From the NCBI RefSeq assembly GCF_000935215.1, contig NZ_JXXD01000143.1:1-64000 (forward strand): a stretch of DNA of 64,000 bases, given 5' to 3'. Positions 18,585 to 27,546 of the stretch are shown piece after piece. The stretch comes from Stutzerimonas stutzeri. GTDB lineage: Bacteria > Pseudomonadota > Gammaproteobacteria > Pseudomonadales > Pseudomonadaceae. Made by a program: the position numbers and the translations under genes. Position 1 is the first letter of the stretch. Each line of letters starts with the position of its first letter. The notes under the pieces were generated by a model, which worked only from the letters and a program-made list of their open reading frames with translations, made no database searches and was not told the origin of the DNA.

Positions 18585-20121
18585 TGCCAGCGTCTCGATC
18601 CGCCCGCGCAGTCCATGGGAGGCGCTGGACCTCGGCACCCTGCTCGCCAGGCGCCACGCGAAGCTGCTGATGACGACCTGGGCGACCGTGACGCTGCCGC
18701 TTTTCGGCCTGATCAGTCTGCTGCTGTGGCAGCACCCAAGTCTGGCGCTGCTGCTGTTCTGGTGGCTCAAGCCCCTGTACGAGCGCTTGCCGCTGCATAT
18801 CCTGTCCAAAGCACTGTTCGGTGAAACACCAGATTTCCGAGAGAGCCTGCGGGCCTTCCCCGGCCTGCTGCGGCCACAGCTGTTGGCCAGTCTCACCTGG
18901 CGTCGCCTGAGCACGACGCGCAGCTTCGATCTACCAGTGCAGCAGCTCGAGGGGCTCGACGGCAAAGCACGCAAGCAACGCCTGCTCACGCTCAGTCTGT
19001 GCAGCGGCCGCGCGCCCAGCTGGCTGACCGTGGTCGGCGTGCATCTGGAAGGCGCGCTCTGGCTCGGCCTGCTCGGCGTGCTGTATTTCCTGCTGCCGGC
19101 GCAGCTGGTACAGCGCTGGAACTGGGAGGATGTGCTCGGGCTGAGCGCCGAATGGCTCTGGCTGGAACACCTGTCCAATCTGCTCTATGCGCTGGTGCTC
19201 ATCGTCTGGGAGCCTATCTATGTCGCCTGTGGCTTCAGCCTCTATCTCAATCGACGCACTCATCTGGAGGCGTGGGACATAGAGCTGGCCTTCCGTCGAC
19301 TGCGCCAGCGCCTGCTCAGCGCTGCACCAGCGGTGCTGCTTGCCTGTGGCCTGTTGTTTTGGCCGGCAGCGCACGATGCCTGGGCAGCGGCGCCAACGGC
19401 CGACACAGCGCAACAGGGCCCGGAAACCGAGCGTCTGCTGAATCAGCCACTGACCAGCGAGACGGCCCGCGAACGAATCGACGCGCTGCTCGACCAACCG
19501 CCCTTTCAGCACCGGGAGACGGTCACCCGTTGGCGCTTTGGTGCGCAAGACAGCCCGCAGGAGCCCGGTGCTCTGGCACGCCTGCTCGAACGCCTGCTGC
19601 AGGGTGGCTCGCTGTGGGAAAGCCTGGAAAGTCTGGCGCAGGCACTCGAAGTGCTACTCTGGACCGCACTGGCCTTGCTGGTCGCGCTTCTGCTGTGGCG
19701 CTACCGCGACTGGCTGCAGACTTTCGGCAGCCGCATACAGCTGCCGGCCAGGCGCCGCCAACCTGCACCCGCGCAGCTGTTCGGCCTCGTCGTCGCGCCC
19801 GAAAGCCTGCCAAACGACGTTGCCAGCGAGGCCGAACGACTCTGGCAGCAGGATCCGCGCGCATCTCTGGCACTTCTCTATCGCGGTTTGCTCAGCCGCC
19901 TGCTGCATGATTTCCAGCTGCCGTTGAAGGCGGCGCATACCGAGGGCGAGGTGCTGGCGCGCGTGCGACAGCTTCAGCGCGAACCGCTGTCGCGCTTTGC
20001 CGAGCAACTTACGCAGCATTGGCAGCACCAGGCCTACGGGCACCGGAACGCCGAAGACGTGGTCCGCGACGAACTGTGTGCCGGCTGGCGCGCGCTGTTT
20101 GCCGAGGAGCCGAGGCCATGA
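18571..20121 (+). CDS. DUF4129 domain-containing membrane protein
   Basis: A 516-residue protein. An N-terminal membrane region holds about four to five hydrophobic segments (within 35-75, 150-180, 200-225 and 250-275). A periplasmic-looking stretch rich in Gln and Glu follows (280-350), then another membrane helix near 364-384. The C-terminal cytosolic DUF4129 region (about 410-510) contains RLWQQDPRASLALLYRGLLSRL, the family hallmark. I choose ATG 18571, preceded by GGGAGG, overlapping the end of the SpoIIM-like gene by 14 bases. Function is unknown, but DUF4129 genes commonly accompany MoxR and DUF58 genes as here. Confidence 0.82.
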   Translation: MQLSDASVSIRPRSPWEALDLGTLLARRHAKLLMTTWATVTLPLFGLISLLLWQHPSLALLLFWWLKPLYERLPLHILSKALFGETPDFRESLRAFPGLLRPQLLASLTWRRLSTTRSFDLPVQQLEGLDGKARKQRLLTLSLCSGRAPSWLTVVGVHLEGALWLGLLGVLYFLLPAQLVQRWNWEDVLGLSAEWLWLEHLSNLLYALVLIVWEPIYVACGFSLYLNRRTHLEAWDIELAFRRLRQRLLSAAPAVLLACGLLFWPAAHDAWAAAPTADTAQQGPETERLLNQPLTSETARERIDALLDQPPFQHRETVTRWRFGAQDSPQEPGALARLLERLLQGGSLWESLESLAQALEVLLWTALALLVALLLWRYRDWLQTFGSRIQLPARRRQPAPAQLFGLVVAPESLPNDVASEAERLWQQDPRASLALLYRGLLSRLLHDFQLPLKAAHTEGEVLARVRQLQREPLSRFAEQLTQHWQHQAYGHRNAEDVVRDELCAGWRALFAEEPRP

Positions 20122-21290
20122 ACCGACTCCGCCCTCGCCTGCTCGCCGCGGCCGCGGTCCTGCTGATCGGGCTGCTGGTCATCTGGTTGGCCGGCAAGCT
20201 GCAATCCTATGAGGACGTCGTCGAGCACGGCCCGACCCCGGAGGCGCGCAGCAACACATACCTGGCCGCCGAACTGTTCCTGCGCGGCCTCGGCCTGCAG
20301 GTCGTGCATCAGGAAGGCATCGCCGGACTTGAGACACTGCCCACCTCTGGCCAGACGCTGCTCCTGCTAGGTGACCGCGGCAACCTGACCCCGCGGCAGA
20401 CCGAGCGTCTGCTGGACTGGGCAAACGCCGGCGGCCATCTGGTCGTGGTTGCAGAGCGACTGTGGGATGAAGAGACCGGCAAAAGCGGCGACCTGCTGTT
20501 CGACCGGCTCAATCTGCAGCAGTACGCAGCTGACGATCTGGACGATGATGCGCAGACACCGCAGTCATCCACCGCCGAACAGCATCCGCAGCTGACCAAG
20601 CTGTATCTGGAGAATGAAAGTGCGCCGGCCTATCTGGCCTTCGATACCGACTTTCACCTCTATGATGCCGACAATCGCGCCCACGCCTGGGCCAACAGCG
20701 CAGGCGCCACGCACATGCTGCAACTGCAGCACGGTGACGGGCTGATCACCGCCCTGACCGATAGCTGGATCTGGCAGAACCGCAACATCGATCAGTACGA
20801 CCATGCCTGGCTGCTCTGGTATCTGACTCAAGACAGCGCGGTGACTCTGGTGCACCGCAGCGAACACGACGGCTTGCTCGCACAGCTGCGCCGCCATTTC
20901 CCCGAACTTCTCACCGTGCTGGGCCTACTTGTGGCGTTCGCGCTCTGGCATGCCGGCCAACGCTTCGGCCCACTGCAGGCTCCGCTCAACCCGGCGCGTC
21001 GCCAGCTGCAGGAACACCTGCGTGGGTCGGCGGAGTTCCTGCTGCGCCATGGTCGCCAGCACAGTCTGCTGCAGCCGCTGCAACAGGACATCCAGCGCCG
21101 AGCGGGGCAACGTCATCCGGGCTTCGAGCAGCTTCCGCCGAATGCCCAGCTGCCACTGCTCGCCCGTCTCTCCAGCCTGCCGATCGCCAGCATCGAGCTG
21201 GCCATGCGCCCACTGCCGCAGCAACGTCTGTCGGCCACCGAATTCACCCGACAGGTCGCCCACCTGCAAACCCTCAGGAACGCGCTATGA
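20118..21290 (+). CDS. DUF4350 domain-containing membrane protein
   Basis: A 390-residue protein with a membrane anchor at residues 8-25 (LLAAAAVLLIGLLVIWLAG). A DUF4350 extracytoplasmic or soluble domain follows, starting TPEARSNTYLAAELFLRGLG, with the segment GQTLLLLGDRGNLTPRQTERLLDWANAGGHLVVV resembling a glutamine-amidotransferase-like Rossmann fold. A second membrane helix (about 262-280, LLTVLGLLVAFALWHAGQ) leads to a cytosolic tail. ATG 20118 overlaps the preceding stop (ATGA), and its own stop overlaps the MoxR start likewise. Confidence 0.82.
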   Translation: MNRLRPRLLAAAAVLLIGLLVIWLAGKLQSYEDVVEHGPTPEARSNTYLAAELFLRGLGLQVVHQEGIAGLETLPTSGQTLLLLGDRGNLTPRQTERLLDWANAGGHLVVVAERLWDEETGKSGDLLFDRLNLQQYAADDLDDDAQTPQSSTAEQHPQLTKLYLENESAPAYLAFDTDFHLYDADNRAHAWANSAGATHMLQLQHGDGLITALTDSWIWQNRNIDQYDHAWLLWYLTQDSAVTLVHRSEHDGLLAQLRRHFPELLTVLGLLVAFALWHAGQRFGPLQAPLNPARRQLQEHLRGSAEFLLRHGRQHSLLQPLQQDIQRRAGQRHPGFEQLPPNAQLPLLARLSSLPIASIELAMRPLPQQRLSATEFTRQVAHLQTLRNAL

Positions 21291-22300
21291 GCGAACACAT
21301 CCCAGATTCCGGCAACCCTGCTCCGGCCTCCAACCCGGTGAGCCAGCGCCTGCGAGCCAGCCAGCTCGCCCAGGCGCTGCGCGACGAGCTGCACAAGGCG
21401 GTGATCGGCCAGGACGACGTCATCGATGGCGTTCTGACCGCGTTGATCGCCGGCGGCCACGTGCTCATCGAAGGCGTGCCGGGACTGGGCAAGACACTGC
21501 TGGTACGGGCGCTGGCGCGCTGCTTCGGCGGCGAGTTCTCGCGCATCCAGTTCACCCCCGACCTGATGCCCAGCGACGTCACCGGCCATGCCGTCTACGA
21601 CATGCAGAGCGAGCAGTTCAAGCTGCGCAAGGGGCCGGTGTTCACCAACCTTCTACTGGCCGATGAAATCAACCGTGCGCCAGCCAAGACTCAGGCCGCG
21701 CTGCTCGAGGTGATGCAGGAACGCCAGGTCACCCTGGAAGGCAAGGCCCTGGCGGTTCCGCAACCGTTTCTGGTCATGGCCACGCAGAACCCGATCGAAC
21801 AGGAAGGCACCTACCCACTGCCGGAAGCCGAGCTCGACCGCTTCATGCTGATGTTGCGCATGGACTACCCGCAGGCGAACGAAGAGCTGGAGCTGGTACG
21901 CCAGGTCACCCGCTCGGCACGCGCCGACATGCTCGACGTCAGCGCCCTGCGCCAGCTGGTACAGGCCCGGGATGTGCTGGCCCTGCAGAAGATTGCCAGC
22001 GAACTGCCGCTGGACGATCAGGTACTGGACTATGCCGTGCGCCTTGCCCGCACCACTCGCAGCTGGCCGGGGCTGGCGCTGGGTGCCGGCCCCCGCGCAT
22101 CGATCGCGCTGGTTCGTGGTGGTCGCGCCAGAGCGCTGCTGCGCGGCGGCGAGTTCGTCACGCCTGATGACATCAAGGGTTGCGCGCTGGCGGTACTGCG
22201 TCACCGGGTGCGCCTGTCGGCAGAGCTGGACATCGAGGGACTGTCGGTGGACCAGGTGCTGCAGCAGCTACTCGATCAGGTCGCGGCGCCACGCGCATGA
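21287..22300 (+). CDS. MoxR family AAA+ ATPase
   Basis: A 337-residue AAA+ ATPase of the MoxR class, chaperone-like proteins that often mature or activate partner complexes with von Willebrand A-domain proteins. Walker A is GVPGLGKTLL near residue 66, Walker B LLLADEINRAPAKTQ near 125, then the sensor-1 region MATQNPIEQEGTYPLPEAELDRF and sensor-2 GPRASIALVRGGRARALL. The gene sits between DUF4350 and DUF58 genes with 4-base overlaps on both sides. DUF58 is the usual immediate neighbour. Confidence 0.93.
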   Translation: MSEHIPDSGNPAPASNPVSQRLRASQLAQALRDELHKAVIGQDDVIDGVLTALIAGGHVLIEGVPGLGKTLLVRALARCFGGEFSRIQFTPDLMPSDVTGHAVYDMQSEQFKLRKGPVFTNLLLADEINRAPAKTQAALLEVMQERQVTLEGKALAVPQPFLVMATQNPIEQEGTYPLPEAELDRFMLMLRMDYPQANEELELVRQVTRSARADMLDVSALRQLVQARDVLALQKIASELPLDDQVLDYAVRLARTTRSWPGLALGAGPRASIALVRGGRARALLRGGEFVTPDDIKGCALAVLRHRVRLSAELDIEGLSVDQVLQQLLDQVAAPRA

Positions 22301-23625
22301 CGCCATCCCGTCGCCTGCTCGTTGCGCTGGCCGCGCTGGTGCTCGTGGCCGTTCCTCTTGGCGTTCTCGCCGCGTTCGGCGTCGAAGCCGGGCACTGGCA
22401 GTCCGCCTGGTGGGGCCTGTTGCTGGCGCTGGGTACGGTGACATCGCTCGACGCCTTCGCCCTGAGGCGACTGCCGTCGCCTGCGCTGCAACGCAGCCTG
22501 TCGGGAAATCTGCCACTGGGCCACTGGAGCAACGTGCAACTGCTGGTGCGCAACGCACATTCCCGCGCTATCGAGCTGGAGCTGTTCGACCACGTGCCTG
22601 AGGGCATGAGCTTCGAACAGCTGCCGCAACGCATGCGCCTGCAGCCCGCCGAACATTGCCAACTCGACTACCGTCTGCGCCCGACCCGCCGCGGCCAGTT
22701 CGTCTTCCAGCACTGCGATCTTCGCCTGGCCAGCCCGTTGGGCCTCTGGCGCAGCAGACGCCTGCTTGAGCTTGTCGACGGAACCCGGGTGTATCCCGAC
22801 TTCGCTCGGTTGCACGGAGCCAGCCTGCAGGCGATCGACGTCTGGTTGAATCGCCTCGGCGTCCGCCAGCAACCGCGCCGCGGGCTGGGGCTGGAATTTC
22901 ACCAGCTACGGGAGTTCCGCGAGGGCGACACCCTGCGGCAGATCGACTGGAAAGCCACGGCGCGGGCACGCATGCCGATTGCCCGCGAATATCAGGACGA
23001 GCGCGACCAGCAGATCGTGCTGATGCTCGACTGCGGTCGGCGTATGCGCAGCCAAGACGCCGAACTCACGCACTTCGACCATGCCCTCAACGCTGCCCTG
23101 CTGCTGGCCTATGCCGCGTTGCGCCAGGGCGATGCCGTGGGCGCCTGCACCTTCGCCAGCGCACAGCCGCGTCACGTCACCCCAGCCAAGGGCCAACAGC
23201 AACTTCACGTGTTACTGAACGGTCTTTACGACCTGCAGCCCACCCAGCAGCCCGCAGACTACGGCGCAGCGGTCGATCGGTTGCTGGCCCGGCAACAGCG
23301 CCAGGCACTGGTTATCGTTCTGAGCAACCTGCGCGATGAGGACGATGCCGAGCTGCACGGGGCGCTGAAGCGGCTCTCACGCAGACATCGGGTGTTGCTG
23401 GTGAGCCTGCGCGAAGAAGTCCTGGACCAGCTGCGCCTGCGGCCGGTGCAGAGCCTGGACGACGCGCTCGACTACTGCGGCGCCCAGGACTACCTGAACG
23501 CCCGCCAGGCGCTGCACAAGCGCCTGGCGGCCCATGGCATGCCGGTACTCGACGTCCAGCCTTGCGATCTGGGGCCGGCACTTATCGGGCGTTATCTGGC
23601 GTGGAAGAAAACCGGGACGCTGTGA
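22297..23625 (+). CDS. DUF58 domain-containing protein
   Basis: A 442-residue protein. Two membrane segments are at the N-terminus (about 6-25 and 32-48). The DUF58 core follows: RPTRRGQFVFQHCDLR, then EFHQLREFREGDTLRQIDWKATAR, the family signature, near residues 200-223. A von Willebrand A-like domain continues with LMLDCGRRMRS, whose D-x-G-R-R replaces the canonical D-x-S-x-S, and AALLLAYAALRQGDAVG. It is the typical partner of MoxR and the last gene of the cassette. ATG 22297 overlaps the MoxR stop (ATGA). Confidence 0.9.
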   Translation: MTPSRRLLVALAALVLVAVPLGVLAAFGVEAGHWQSAWWGLLLALGTVTSLDAFALRRLPSPALQRSLSGNLPLGHWSNVQLLVRNAHSRAIELELFDHVPEGMSFEQLPQRMRLQPAEHCQLDYRLRPTRRGQFVFQHCDLRLASPLGLWRSRRLLELVDGTRVYPDFARLHGASLQAIDVWLNRLGVRQQPRRGLGLEFHQLREFREGDTLRQIDWKATARARMPIAREYQDERDQQIVLMLDCGRRMRSQDAELTHFDHALNAALLLAYAALRQGDAVGACTFASAQPRHVTPAKGQQQLHVLLNGLYDLQPTQQPADYGAAVDRLLARQQRQALVIVLSNLRDEDDAELHGALKRLSRRHRVLLVSLREEVLDQLRLRPVQSLDDALDYCGAQDYLNARQALHKRLAAHGMPVLDVQPCDLGPALIGRYLAWKKTGTL

Positions 23626-23638
23626 GCGCGGCTCACAG
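23620..23638. terminator. Palindrome carrying both convergent stop codons
   Basis: CTGTGAGC-GCG-GCTCACAG is an 8-bp perfect stem with a 3-base loop. It contains the TGA of the DUF58 gene on plus and the TGA of the PilZ gene on minus. It can fold in both transcripts; there is no U-run. Confidence 0.55.
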
Positions 23639-24061
23639 ACCGTGGCAGCAGTCCTTGTCAGTAAATCGATCCGATGCCGGGCTGGCATGATGCGCCAGAG
23701 GGATGTGCAACATCGGCTGGAAACTGAAGTAGTGATGCAGGGCAGCGATCATTTCGCGGATATCCCCAGGCGGGTCGATCAGGGAAAAACCGGTGTCGTA
23801 GCTGCCCGGCGTCACATCCTCGCTTGACCACAAACTGAACGCACTGAAATCCACTTGCCGCAGTTGACCGCTCTGGCCCGGAATCTTCAGGCGCATCTCG
23901 AAACGAACACCAAGCATCATCGGATAGGGGCTGATCAGCATCAGCCCGCCCTCGGACAGGTTGCCGATGAAGCCCAGCGGCTTCTCGGTGAACCGATTGA
24001 ATACGTTGAGGTAGTACGGCAATTGATGCCGCTGGATACGACGCTGGTTCGCCATGTTCAT
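23633..24061 (-). CDS. PilZ domain protein
   Basis: A PilZ-type protein of about 142 residues, expected to bind cyclic di-GMP. The N-terminal RRIQRHQLPYYLNVF carries the arginine motif (RxxxR), and GFIGNLSEGGLMLIS the (D/N)xSxxG motif, so both ligand-contact motifs are present. The C-terminal extension contains FSLIDPPGDIREMIAALHHYF. I start it at ATG 24061, preceded by GAAGG; ATG 24055 and 24118 are possible, the last one overlapping the next gene. It may act with the diguanylate cyclases in this window, which is inference. Confidence 0.82.
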   Translation of the reverse strand: MNMANQRRIQRHQLPYYLNVFNRFTEKPLGFIGNLSEGGLMLISPYPMMLGVRFEMRLKIPGQSGQLRQVDFSAFSLWSSEDVTPGSYDTGFSLIDPPGDIREMIAALHHYFSFQPMLHIPLAHHASPASDRFTDKDCCHGL

Positions 24062-24108
24062 GTCGTCGGAGCCTTCAGCCTTAACCCTGCAATTCGAGTC
24101 CTGTCGGC

Positions 24109-24531
24109 TCAACTGCATTCCTGGCTGATACGCGTCGCCAGGCGCTGTCGAGCCGCCTCTACTTCACTTTCACTGTAGTAGACGCGCTCTCCCGCTGCAT
24201 CGTTACGAAAAAAACGTCCGCCAAGCTGCAGTCGCGACAACTGGCTGCGCAAGCCCTGGCATTCCTCCTCTCGTGCAGCCCGCGCCTTGCTGGCCTGCTC
24301 CCTCGCTGCCTGCTGCTCCTGCCGCCGCGCATCGAAGAATCGTTCGCTGCGCGCCTCACGCTCACGGGTCTGGTCGTCGCGTTCGACGACCTGGGGCCGA
24401 ACCTCGACCTGCTCGGCTCCGGCTGCCGGGCGCTGACCGAAGTGAACCTGTCCGTTGGCATCGGTCCAGCGATAGATCTGCGCATCTGCCAGTGCAGGCA
24501 GCAGCATGGCGGTCATCAGCAAAGCTCGCAT
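24109..24531 (-). CDS. DUF4124 domain-containing exported protein
   Basis: A 140-residue protein with a signal peptide (cleavage after ALADA, about residue 17). The DUF4124 motif follows: IYRWTDANGQVHFGQRPAAGA. The second half is a charged coiled-coil-like helix (residues about 60-95, rich in Arg/Glu/Gln) and ends with YYSESEVEAARQRLATRISQ. Function unknown; DUF4124 is a small, common periplasmic beta domain of proteobacteria. It lies between the PilZ gene and a lipoprotein gene on the same strand. Confidence 0.82.
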   Translation of the reverse strand: MRALLMTAMLLPALADAQIYRWTDANGQVHFGQRPAAGAEQVEVRPQVVERDDQTREREARSERFFDARRQEQQAAREQASKARAAREEECQGLRSQLSRLQLGGRFFRNDAAGERVYYSESEVEAARQRLATRISQECS

Positions 24532-24556
24532 GATCCCTCACATGGCTTTCATGAAA

Positions 24557-24934
24557 TCAACGTTTGGCCGGCTGAACCACCGGCGGTGCCTCGGCATGAT
24601 AGTGGCCCAGCTGCCTCAGCGTCTCCAGGCGCGCGCGGGCGCGATAGGCGTACTCGCTGGAAGGGTATCGCTCGACGATGAAACGATAGGTTTCGCCAGC
24701 GTCGACGAACAGGCCCTGGCGCTCCAGACACTGGCCGCGCAACAGTGAAATCTCCGGCTGGACCTGGCTGCGCGGCTTGCTACGGCGTTCTGCCTGCGAG
24801 AGTGATTGCATCACCCGCTCGCAGTTGTCGGCCTCGTAGTACTGGTAAGCCGCATCCAGGTGGCGATCGAAAGCATGGCGACTGCTGCAGCCGACGGTCA
24901 GAAGACTCAGGAAAACGATGATCAGGGTGCGCAT
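24557..24934 (-). CDS. Small lipoprotein with TPR-like pattern
   Basis: A 125-residue lipoprotein. The signal peptide has a lipobox LTVGC with Cys near residue 16. The mature part shows repeat-like helices (DAAYQYYEADNCERVMQSL, and the segment ending ISLLRGQCLERQGLFVDA, then TYRFIVERYPSSEYAYRAR) reminiscent of TPR or BamD/YbgF-type outer-membrane lipoproteins, with a Pro-rich tail. ATG 24934 has GGAGG five bases upstream; a much longer in-frame reading to 25333 runs antisense to pyruvate kinase and is rejected. No partner is identifiable from context. Confidence 0.75.
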   Translation of the reverse strand: MRTLIIVFLSLLTVGCSSRHAFDRHLDAAYQYYEADNCERVMQSLSQAERRSKPRSQVQPEISLLRGQCLERQGLFVDAGETYRFIVERYPSSEYAYRARARLETLRQLGHYHAEAPPVVQPAKR

Positions 24935-25082
24935 GGGTTCCTCCGTATGCCCCTGTATCGACCGAGCTGGAAAAAGCTGCAGACAGCCCGTCAGCCGGAC
25001 GCAAAGAGTAGTGGTCGCCGAGCGATGACTACAACCGGCGAGCATAGTAGCCTCGGGGCCAGCCAGAAAAAGGAGCAATTGA

Positions 25083-26531
25083 ATGATTCCGCGTCGCACC
25101 AAGATCGTCGCCACCCTGGGCCCAGCAAGCAGCTCGCCGGAGGTGTTGGAAAAGATGATCGTCGCCGGGCTGGATGTAGCCCGCCTGAATTTCTCCCACG
25201 GCAGCCCCGACGAGCATCGTGCCCGGGCCGAGCTGGTGCGTGAAATCGCCGCGCGCCACGGCCGCTTCGTCGCGCTGCTCGGAGACCTGCAGGGACCGAA
25301 GATCCGCATTGCCAAGTTCACCGACAAGCGCATTGAGCTGAAGGAAGGAGACCAGTTCCGCTTCTCCGTGACCCATCCGCGCGACGCCGGTAATCAGGAA
25401 GTGGTCGGCATCGATTACCCGGACCTGGTCAAGGATTGCGGCATCGGCGATGAGCTTCTGCTCGACGACGGCCGCGTGGTGATGCGCGTCGACAACGCCA
25501 CCGCGGACGAACTGCACTGCACCGTGCTGATCGGTGGCCCGCTGTCGGACAACAAGGGCATCAACCGCCGTGGCGGCGGCCTGACGGCGCCGGCGCTGAC
25601 CAACAAGGACAAGGCCGACATCAAGTTGGCCGCCGACCTGCAGCTGGACTACCTGGCAGTTTCCTTCCCTCGTGATGCCGCTGACATGGACCTGGCCCGC
25701 CGCCTGCGCGACGAAGCTGGCTCCGACGCCTGGCTGATCGCAAAGATCGAGCGGGCCGAAGCGGTCGCCGACGATGAGGCGCTGGATGGCCTGATCCGCG
25801 CCAGCGACGGCGTGATGGTGGCGCGCGGCGATCTCGGCGTGGAAGTTGGCGATGCCGAGCTGGTCGGCATTCAGAAGAAGATCATTCTGCACGCCCGCCG
25901 CCACAACAAGGTGGTGATCACCGCGACGCAGATGATGGAGTCGATGATCCACAGCCCGATGCCGACCCGCGCCGAGGTATCCGATGTAGCCAACGCCGTG
26001 CTGGACTACACCGATGCGGTGATGCTCTCGGCCGAAAGCGCCGCTGGCGAATACCCGATCGAAGCGATCAAGGCCATGGCCCGTGTGTGCTGCGGCGCGG
26101 AGAAGCACCCGACCAGCACCAAGTCCGGACACCGCCTCGGCCAGCAGTTCGAGCGCTGCGACGAGAGTGCGGCGCTGGCTGCGATGTACACCGCCAACCA
26201 CTTCCCGGGGGTCAAGGCCATCATCGCCCTGACCGAAAGCGGCTACACACCGCTGATCATGTCGCGCATCCGGTCTTCGGTACCGATCTTCGCCTTCTCG
26301 CCGCACCGCGAAACCCAGGCACGGGTCGCGCTGTTCCGCGGCGTGCAGACCATCCCGTTCGATCCGGCTGCGCTACCTGCAGAAAAGGTCAGCCAGATGG
26401 CAGTCGAGGAACTGCTCAAGCGCAACATCGTGCAGCCCGGTGACTGGGTGATCCTGACCAAGGGCGACAGCTACCACGACAGCACAGGCGGTACCAACAC
26501 GATGAAGATCCTGCGCGTCGGCGATCAGTAA
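25083..26531 (+). CDS. pykA: Pyruvate kinase
   Basis: A 482-residue glycolytic enzyme converting phosphoenolpyruvate and ADP to pyruvate and ATP. Motifs: the N-terminal RRTKIVATLGPASSS, LNFSHGSPDEH, LGDLQGPKIRI, the active-site signature with Lys (WLIAKIERAEAV), MVARGDLGVEV and ITATQMMESMI. The C-terminal allosteric domain is complete. Length fits PykA. From memory, PykA, a ferredoxin-type reductase, a GGDEF protein and fumarase are neighbours in P. aeruginosa as well. A terminator follows. Confidence 0.95.
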   Translation: MIPRRTKIVATLGPASSSPEVLEKMIVAGLDVARLNFSHGSPDEHRARAELVREIAARHGRFVALLGDLQGPKIRIAKFTDKRIELKEGDQFRFSVTHPRDAGNQEVVGIDYPDLVKDCGIGDELLLDDGRVVMRVDNATADELHCTVLIGGPLSDNKGINRRGGGLTAPALTNKDKADIKLAADLQLDYLAVSFPRDAADMDLARRLRDEAGSDAWLIAKIERAEAVADDEALDGLIRASDGVMVARGDLGVEVGDAELVGIQKKIILHARRHNKVVITATQMMESMIHSPMPTRAEVSDVANAVLDYTDAVMLSAESAAGEYPIEAIKAMARVCCGAEKHPTSTKSGHRLGQQFERCDESAALAAMYTANHFPGVKAIIALTESGYTPLIMSRIRSSVPIFAFSPHRETQARVALFRGVQTIPFDPAALPAEKVSQMAVEELLKRNIVQPGDWVILTKGDSYHDSTGGTNTMKILRVGDQ

Positions 26532-26547
26532 GGTTGGCAGGGAATCA

Positions 26548-26577
26548 CACGAGGCCGGCTCTTTAGCCGGCCTCGTG
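26548..26577. terminator. Terminator between pykA and the reductase gene
   Basis: A perfect 12-bp GC-rich stem (CACGAGGCCGGC / GCCGGCCTCGTG) with a 6-base loop lies 17 bases after the pykA stop. It serves convergent genes; U-runs are weak. Confidence 0.75.
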
Positions 26578-26604
26578 CTGTCTGCAAGATCGAACGGGAG
26601 CCAA

Positions 26605-27546
26605 CTACCGCGGCTGAGTCGCGCTGACGAACGCGTCGCTGAATATCTGTCCACGCGGCAGGCCCGCGAGAAACAGGCGCCTGGCGCAGGCGTCGACGAA
26701 CGCCGAGCCGCCGCAGAGCAGCGCGATGTCCCGCCGCGACGTTGGTCGTAGCGTCGAAAGCATGCTGTCACGCTGTTGCGCATCGACCCATTGCAGCTCC
26801 AGGTTCTCGTGCCTATCCGCCAACTCCTGCAACGGCCCGCGCAGGTAGTGCTCGTCGCGGCAAAAATGCACCAGCCTGATCGTCCCGGCATGGCCCTGGC
26901 GCAGGCTCTCGCGCAACAGGCTGAATAGAGGGGCCAACCCGGTTCCCGAAGCCAGCAGCAATAAAGAGCGCTCAGACCACTCCGGCTCGTAATGCAATGC
27001 ACCACCGTGCAGGTCGCCCAGCCGCAGCGTGTCGCCCGCGCGCAGCTGCCGCGCGGCATCGCAGAACGCCCCCGGCCTGGAGCAATCGAGATGAAACTCC
27101 AGCCAGAGATCGTCGCCGGGAACACTGGCCAGCGAATACGGCCTAGCGATGCCGGCACCAGTCCACAGCAACAGGTGCTGACCTGCACGATAGCGCAGCG
27201 GCCGCTCCGGCAGCAGACGCAGGCGCAGCACGCTGCCGCTCAGCCACTCGGCGCTTTGCACCTGAGCGGGCTGCCCGTCGCGACGCGGGTCGAAAACTTC
27301 TACGCCGATTTCCTCCTCGACAAGGCACTGACAGGCCAGTCGCCAGCCGGCCGCATGCTGCTCGGGCCGCAGCAGGTCGGGTTGCAGATCGCGCGGTGCT
27401 CCGTCGACACAGCGCACCAGGCAGGCGTGGCAGCTGCCGGCGCGGCAACTGTAGGGTACGGGCAAGCCGGCAGCGATCAGGGCGTCGAGCAGGTTGGTAG
27501 CGGGCGCGACCGACCAGCGCTTGCCGGCGCAATGCAACTCAGGCAT
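26605..27546 (-). CDS. 2Fe-2S ferredoxin / FAD-NAD(P) oxidoreductase
   Basis: A 313-residue single-component electron-transfer protein. The N-terminal plant-type ferredoxin domain (1-85) has the cluster motif CRAGSCHACLVRC plus a later Cys in RLACQCLVEEE. The FAD-binding domain (about 95-190) has ARPYSLASVP, and the NAD(P)-binding domain (200-313) LLLLASGTGLAPLFSLL. Similar fusions supply electrons to oxygenases, but no oxygenase is adjacent. ATG 27546 is used; it overlaps the 3' end of the upstream GGDEF gene by 8 bases, indicating an operon. Confidence 0.88.
   Translation of the reverse strand: MPELHCAGKRWSVAPATNLLDALIAAGLPVPYSCRAGSCHACLVRCVDGAPRDLQPDLLRPEQHAAGWRLACQCLVEEEIGVEVFDPRRDGQPAQVQSAEWLSGSVLRLRLLPERPLRYRAGQHLLLWTGAGIARPYSLASVPGDDLWLEFHLDCSRPGAFCDAARQLRAGDTLRLGDLHGGALHYEPEWSERSLLLLASGTGLAPLFSLLRESLRQGHAGTIRLVHFCRDEHYLRGPLQELADRHENLELQWVDAQQRDSMLSTLRPTSRRDIALLCGGSAFVDACARRLFLAGLPRGQIFSDAFVSATQPR

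Noticed and set aside
25029..26306. 425-codon minus-strand frame antisense to pykA
   Set aside because: A codon-bias shadow of pyruvate kinase; the sequence is His/Val/Gln-rich without domains and pykA itself is complete.
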